NCBI GenBank assembly: GCA_964574335.1
Contig: CAZNNH010000154.1
Coordinates: forward strand, 1 to 15,159
DNA length: 15,159 bases
Reading direction: 5' to 3'
Origin: CAZNNH01 sp964574335
GTDB taxonomy: Bacteria > Acidobacteriota > Vicinamibacteria > Fen-336
A program made the position numbers and the translations under genes. Positions 11,821 to 15,159 of the stretch are shown here, piece by piece; positions within the stretch are counted from its first letter, which is position 1; every line of letters starts with the position of its first letter. The notes beneath the pieces are model-generated. The model did not search any database and had not been told where the DNA came from. It saw only the letters and a list, made by a program, of their open reading frames with translations.

Positions 11821-13946
11821 TAGGGCATCGGGCGCAGGCCTTCGAAGCGCACGTGCCAGCTCCCGTCGGCGGGGAAGCCGGGCGCCGGCCGATCGGGGGC
11901 GCCGTCCCATCCCGCCGCCATCATGGCGACCGCCGTCAGCAGCCCTCCGTTGCCGGGAAGGTAGACGGTCAGGCCGGCCCGCTGGTGGTTGTGACCGTTC
12001 ACCCGGAAGTGGTTCTTCGGGACGTCGAGCAGCAGGGCGTCGACCGCCTGCTCGGGCCGGTCCACGCGGGCCGCGCACATGGCCAGGAGCGGGTAGTCCC
12101 AGCCCCAGGTGTCGGAGAAGCTCCAGTTCTCGAGCACCCACACAAGCGTGCGCCGCATGGTGGCGGGGTCGACGCCGGCGCCCGGCAGCATGCCGAGGGC
12201 CCCCGTCACCTCCGGGTGGTCCCGGGCCCAGCGCGGGTCGGTGTAGCTCTCCGGCACGCTCTCGGCGAACAGGTACTTGCCGTCACGGACCGGCAGCGCC
12301 GCGAGGTGGTCGAGGACCCGCTGCCAGCGCGGCTCCCGCGGCTGGCCCAGCCGCTCGCGCCAGCGCTGGGCGGTCTGCAGGCCGAAGCGCCAGTAGGCGA
12401 GCTCGAAGGTCAGGTTGTAGGTGCGGTCCTTCGGGAAGACCTCCTGGGCGCCCTGCAGGACCGGCCCCAGGACGTAGCGTTGGCCCTTCTCGTCCCAGGC
12501 GGCGAAGGAGGCCATGAGCTCCGCCGTCTCCCGCACCACCTCCCAGAACCGCTCGAGGGTGGCGCGCTCGGGGCGCTGGCGGTAGACCAACTCGGCGTAG
12601 TAGATGGGGTGCGGCTGCTGCCAGACCAGGAACGGGCCGATGCTCGAGGGCGACTCGGCGCCGCCCGGGCCGGTCATCTTGGGCCAGCGGGCCCCAGCGT
12701 AGCCTTGCCGCCGGGCCATCTCGCGGGCGCGGGGGAGGATGTCGGCGTAGTAGCCGAGGCTCCGCTCGAGCAGGGGCAGGCGCCCCCACAGCGCGAAGTG
12801 GACGGCGTGCCACCAGTGCATCTCCAGGTGGAACTTACCCTCCCAGCTATTGAACGTCAGGCCGGTCTCCTGGGGCGGGTAGCGGCCCGCGCACTGGATG
12901 GCGGTGAGGTATTGAGACAGCACGATCCGCCGCTCCAGCTCCCGCCAGCGCGGATCGCGGCTCCCCGAGAGGTCGATGGCGCCGCCCGTGCTCCAGAACC
13001 GGTTCCAGTGCTCGCGGGTGGCGCGGGCGGTCTCGGCGAAGCCGGGCGGGGCCGCGGTCGGGCCGGGGGAGAAGGAGATCACGGCCTCGAAGGTCTCGCC
13101 GTCGACGTGGGGCTCGAGCAGGAAGTCGTGGCGGGCCTTCTCGGCGAGGGTGCCGGCGGGCGCCCAGGCGAGCTGGACCCGGTACCGGTCGGCGTCGAGC
13201 CGTCGGAGAAGCTCGGCGCTGCGGGGCCCGTTGCGGGCGAGGGTGGTCTCGTGCGCCTCGGGCCGGGTCCAGTCGGCGGCCGTGGCCTGCCCGGTCCCGT
13301 AAGGGAAAAGCAGGCGGATGCCGATCCGCCCGTCCCGCAGCAGCGGGGAGACGACGCGCACCGCCAAGAGGTCCCGCGTCGGGTGGCACAGCGTCTCGAC
13401 CTCGACCGGCTCGCCGTCGACGAGGAAGCGGCTCCGCAGCACGCCGTTCCAGAGGTCCAGGGTCTGCTCGATCCCGGCCAGGTCGGCGGGCGACGCCTCC
13501 CGCCCGTCGCGGCGCAGTAGCCGGAAGCCGATCCGGCCGAGGTGCAGGCGGTGGGGGTTCCCGCGCAGCCAGTCGATCTCGGGGGTCCGGACGTCGCCCG
13601 GGATGTCGGCGTAGCCGACAAGGCGGCCGCCGATGTCGAACTCGGTGAGGTGGAAGCCCTCGATGGAGTAGCCGTGGGGGTTGGGGGCGGTGTGCCAGCC
13701 CCACTGCGACAGGGTGCCCAGGGGGATGGTCTCGTCGTAGAGCTCGGCGAAGGTCTGCAGGCCGGTGACGTCGGCGGTGAAGGCCAGCTCGCCGTTCCCG
13801 ACCGACAGCGGCGACTCGACGTCGAGCGAGCGCAGGACCGGCTGGTGACGGTCGGCCAGGGCCCGGCGGTCGATCGGGTCGGCGGAGGCGGTGGGCCCCG
13901 CAGAGACGGCGGCGGCCAGGGACAGGACGAGGGCGATGGCTCTCAC
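11820..13946 (-). CDS. Secreted six-hairpin (alpha/alpha-barrel) glycosidase, GH65/GH95-like
   Basis: From a GTG at 13946 the 708-residue protein begins with M-R-A-I-A-L-V-L-S-L and a signal peptide cleaved after A-S-A (about residue 22). An N-terminal beta-rich domain has 'DVESPLSVGNGELAFTADVTG' and a Y-D-E-T-I-P-L-G-T-L-S-Q-W-G-W-H-T motif, then an (alpha/alpha)6 barrel carries N366-S-W-E-G-K-F-H-L-E375-M-H-W-W, 'DTWGWDYPLLAMCAARV' and N-G-H-N-H-Q-R. These are typical of the six-hairpin glycosidase superfamily (GH65, GH95, GH15 relatives); E375 and the aspartates or glutamates near it are candidate catalytic residues, but I cannot name a subfamily. The frame extends to a TTG at 14030 without methionines or a signal, so the GTG is preferred; it is preceded by a promoter at exactly leaderless distance. 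It probably acts with the GH30 enzyme outside the cytoplasm on the same or a related glycan; the two genes are 172 nt apart, separated by a repeat. Confidence 0.85.
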   Translation of the reverse strand: MRAIALVLSLAAAVSAGPTASADPIDRRALADRHQPVLRSLDVESPLSVGNGELAFTADVTGLQTFAELYDETIPLGTLSQWGWHTAPNPHGYSIEGFHLTEFDIGGRLVGYADIPGDVRTPEIDWLRGNPHRLHLGRIGFRLLRRDGREASPADLAGIEQTLDLWNGVLRSRFLVDGEPVEVETLCHPTRDLLAVRVVSPLLRDGRIGIRLLFPYGTGQATAADWTRPEAHETTLARNGPRSAELLRRLDADRYRVQLAWAPAGTLAEKARHDFLLEPHVDGETFEAVISFSPGPTAAPPGFAETARATREHWNRFWSTGGAIDLSGSRDPRWRELERRIVLSQYLTAIQCAGRYPPQETGLTFNSWEGKFHLEMHWWHAVHFALWGRLPLLERSLGYYADILPRAREMARRQGYAGARWPKMTGPGGAESPSSIGPFLVWQQPHPIYYAELVYRQRPERATLERFWEVVRETAELMASFAAWDEKGQRYVLGPVLQGAQEVFPKDRTYNLTFELAYWRFGLQTAQRWRERLGQPREPRWQRVLDHLAALPVRDGKYLFAESVPESYTDPRWARDHPEVTGALGMLPGAGVDPATMRRTLVWVLENWSFSDTWGWDYPLLAMCAARVDRPEQAVDALLLDVPKNHFRVNGHNHQRAGLTVYLPGNGGLLTAVAMMAAGWDGAPDRPAPGFPADGSWHVRFEGLRPMP

Positions 13947-13952
13947 GCCGGG

Positions 13953-13981
13953 AGTGTATCTCCGGTGGAGACCAGTGACAC
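13953..13981 (-). promoter_or_regulatory. Promoter of the six-hairpin glycosidase gene, leaderless spacing
   Basis: On the minus strand GTGTCA (13981-13976, 4 of 6 to TTGACA) is followed after 17 nt by TACACT (13958-13953, 4 of 6 to TATAAT). Only 6 nt separate the -10 box from the GTG start at 13946, so transcription should begin at or next to the start codon. No Shine-Dalgarno lies at a normal distance (the nearest GGAG is 13 nt off), which agrees with a leaderless message. Confidence 0.5.
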
Positions 13982-13989
13982 GTTTTTGC

Positions 13990-14003
13990 GCTCGTTGACG
14001 AGC
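13990..14003. promoter_or_regulatory. Palindrome in the divergent glycosidase/adaptor spacer
   Basis: GCTCGT-TG-ACGAGC is a 14-bp inverted repeat (6-bp arms) just upstream of the -35 hexamer of the glycosidase promoter and about 50 nt before the adaptor start. It is a candidate operator or activator site shared by the two divergent genes. No regulator gene lies beside it to support this. Confidence 0.4.
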
Positions 14004-14055
14004 CCTGACACCGCTGCGCCAACCCGCCAACCCGCCGCCGGTCTAATCGGGTGCT

Positions 14056-15159
14056 ATGAGCACCAAACGGTATCGCTCGATAGGGTTTGTCGTGATCCTC
14101 TTCGTCCTGGTGGCCGCCGCCTACCGCTCCTGGGGCCGGGAAGAGACGGTCCGGTACACCACCGGAGCCGTCGATCGCGGCGACGTCGTCGAGGTCGTCG
14201 GTGCCACCGGCACCCTGGAGGCCGTGACCACGGTCCAGATCGGCTCCCAGGTCTCGGGCACCATCCAGGACCTCTACGCCGACTTCAACTCGAAGGTGAA
14301 GAAGGGGGAGGTGGTGGCCCGCCTCGACCCCTCGTTGTTCGAGGCGCGGCTGGGCCAGGCCAAGGCCAACCTGCTGGTGGCCCAGGCCAACGTCGACCGG
14401 GCCCAGGCCACCGTCTCTGACATGCACCAGAAGTACCAGCGGGCGACCGAGCTGGCGGAGCAGAAGCTGCTGCCCACCACCGACCTGGAGACCGCCAAGG
14501 CCAACTACCAGGGCGCCGTGGCCCAGGAGAAGGCCAGCGAGGCGTCGAAGACCCAGGCCGAGGCCAGCGTGAACCAGGCCGAGCTGGACCTCGGCCACAC
14601 CGTCATCGCCACCCCCATTGACGGGGTGGTGATCTCGCGCAACGTCGACGTCGGGCAGACGGTGGCGGCCTCCTTCCAGGCGCCGGTGCTGTTCGTGATC
14701 GCCAACGACCTGGCCCAGATGCGGGTCAACGCCGCCGTCGACGAGGCCGACGTGGGCCGGGTTCGCGAGGGCCAGGACGTCCTCTTCCGGGTCGACGCCT
14801 ACCCCGAGCGCGAGTTCCAGGGGACGGTCGAGCAGGTGCGCCTCAACCCCACCTCGGAATCGAACGTGGTCAGCTACAACACCATCGTCAGCGTGGACAA
14901 CCACGAGCTGCTGCTCCGCCCGGGGATGACGGCCACGGTGTCGATCGTGGTGCGTAAGGCCGCAGACGCGTTGCGCCTCCCCGCCGCCGCCCTGCGTTTC
15001 CGGCCGGAGGGCTTCGAGCGGGCGTCGCAACCTCGGGCGTGGGCCGGCTCCGGACCGGGGGGCGGGACCCAGGCCGGCGGCACCCCGCGGAGCGCCCTTG
15101 CCTCCGGCCAAGGCGGACAGCCGGACGGCCCCGGCGCTGGCCGAGGGAAGGGCCGGCCC
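14056..15159 (+). CDS. Periplasmic adaptor of an efflux or ABC (MacA/HlyD-type) system, 3' end missing
   Basis: Reading is open for 368 codons from the ATG at 14056 to the window end, so the C-terminus is missing. Residues 9-23 form an N-terminal membrane anchor. Next comes a lipoyl-type half (G-A-T-G-T-L-E-A-V-T-T-V-Q-I-G-S-Q-V-S-G, with a later K-V-K-K-G-E-V-V-A-R-L-D-P), then a long helical hairpin (about 96-179, rich in Q, A and E: 'QAKANLLVAQANVDRAQATV'), the returning lipoyl half (I-A-T-P-I-D-G-V-V-I-S-R-N-V-D-V-G-Q-T-V) and a beta-barrel domain ('NAAVDEADVGRVREGQ'). This is the order of MacA-like adaptors, which link an inner-membrane MacB-type ABC or RND pump to a TolC-like channel. 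Residues after about 318 are Gly/Pro/Ser/Gln-rich and look disordered, an insertion common in acidobacterial-type adaptors. A MacB-like ABC gene would be expected just downstream. The ribosome site is poor; TCTAAT (14042-14047) lies 8 nt before the ATG. Confidence 0.9.
   Translation, partial: MSTKRYRSIGFVVILFVLVAAAYRSWGREETVRYTTGAVDRGDVVEVVGATGTLEAVTTVQIGSQVSGTIQDLYADFNSKVKKGEVVARLDPSLFEARLGQAKANLLVAQANVDRAQATVSDMHQKYQRATELAEQKLLPTTDLETAKANYQGAVAQEKASEASKTQAEASVNQAELDLGHTVIATPIDGVVISRNVDVGQTVAASFQAPVLFVIANDLAQMRVNAAVDEADVGRVREGQDVLFRVDAYPEREFQGTVEQVRLNPTSESNVVSYNTIVSVDNHELLLRPGMTATVSIVVRKAADALRLPAAALRFRPEGFERASQPRAWAGSGPGGGTQAGGTPRSALASGQGGQPDGPGAGRGKGRP

Noticed and set aside
11853..13520. 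Long plus-strand frame of about 555 codons opposite the six-hairpin glycosidase.
   Set aside because: It is a composition-driven shadow rich in Gly, Val, Glu and Pro with no domain, while the minus strand gives a coherent signal peptide and glycosidase.
13947..14030. N-terminal extension of the six-hairpin glycosidase to a TTG at 14030.
   Set aside because: The extra 28 residues are Arg-rich, would bury the signal peptide internally and overlap the promoter and palindrome; the GTG at 13946 fits better.
14018..14038. Short direct repeat CCAACCCG x2 before the adaptor gene.
   Set aside because: Two 8-bp units in C-rich sequence are easily expected by chance, and they do not align with promoter elements.
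12847..15111. Minus-strand frame of about 754 codons across the adaptor gene and part of the glycosidase.
   Set aside because: It crosses two convincing genes in the wrong frame or strand and has repetitive Gly/Leu/His and Arg/Pro composition.

Overview
The window is about 15.2 kb of GC-rich (roughly 70% by eye) bacterial chromosome. A membrane-anchored RND/MacA-type periplasmic adaptor, a lipoprotein with a lipobox and two glycosidases with Sec-type signal peptides point to a Gram-negative, diderm environmental bacterium. The protein flavours and the dispersed hairpin repeats resemble Acidobacteriota, Myxococcota or candidate phyla such as Rokubacteria or Eisenbacteria. The sequence alone does not settle the phylum. 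I see no rRNA, tRNA, CRISPR array, prophage or intact transposase.

Left part (1-5115, plus strand): the 3' end of a ROK-family sugar kinase/regulator; a decayed DUF222/HNH-endonuclease gene with a one-base frameshift and no HNH domain; a saccharopine-dehydrogenase-family (lysine 6-dehydrogenase-like) NAD(P) oxidoreductase; a repeat-filled spacer with a promoter-like -10; and a complete OPT-family oligopeptide transporter.

Middle (5116-8375): a convergent junction made of a hairpin repeat, then a minus-strand cluster read from right to left: YidB/DUF937 protein, an unrecognised single-pass membrane protein, and a Wzx-like flippase. The last two overlap by 4 nt (GTGA). Divergent from YidB is a two-gene operon, a LysM-domain protein followed by a proline/threonine-linker lipoprotein. 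The shared YidB/LysM promoter region holds a perfect 12-bp palindrome. This block looks envelope-related.

Right part (8376-13946, minus strand): read from right to left, a secreted six-hairpin glycosidase with a candidate leaderless GTG start, a 46-bp direct repeat with GGGGACA ends, a secreted GH30 glycosidase, a tandem CBS-domain protein with a recognisable sigma70-type promoter, and a secreted six-cysteine protein of unknown function. The two glycosidases together suggest extracellular or periplasmic breakdown of a glucan, xylan or glycoconjugate, but the substrate cannot be read from sequence. At 14056 a divergent gene starts, encoding the efflux/ABC adaptor, and it runs off the window end.

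I did not find a clearly new multi-gene system. The most distinctive signals are the two repeat families that sit exactly at gene ends and supply or touch stop codons, with a compensatory base change between two copies of one of them, and the -10/N6/start arrangement that suggests leaderless transcripts.
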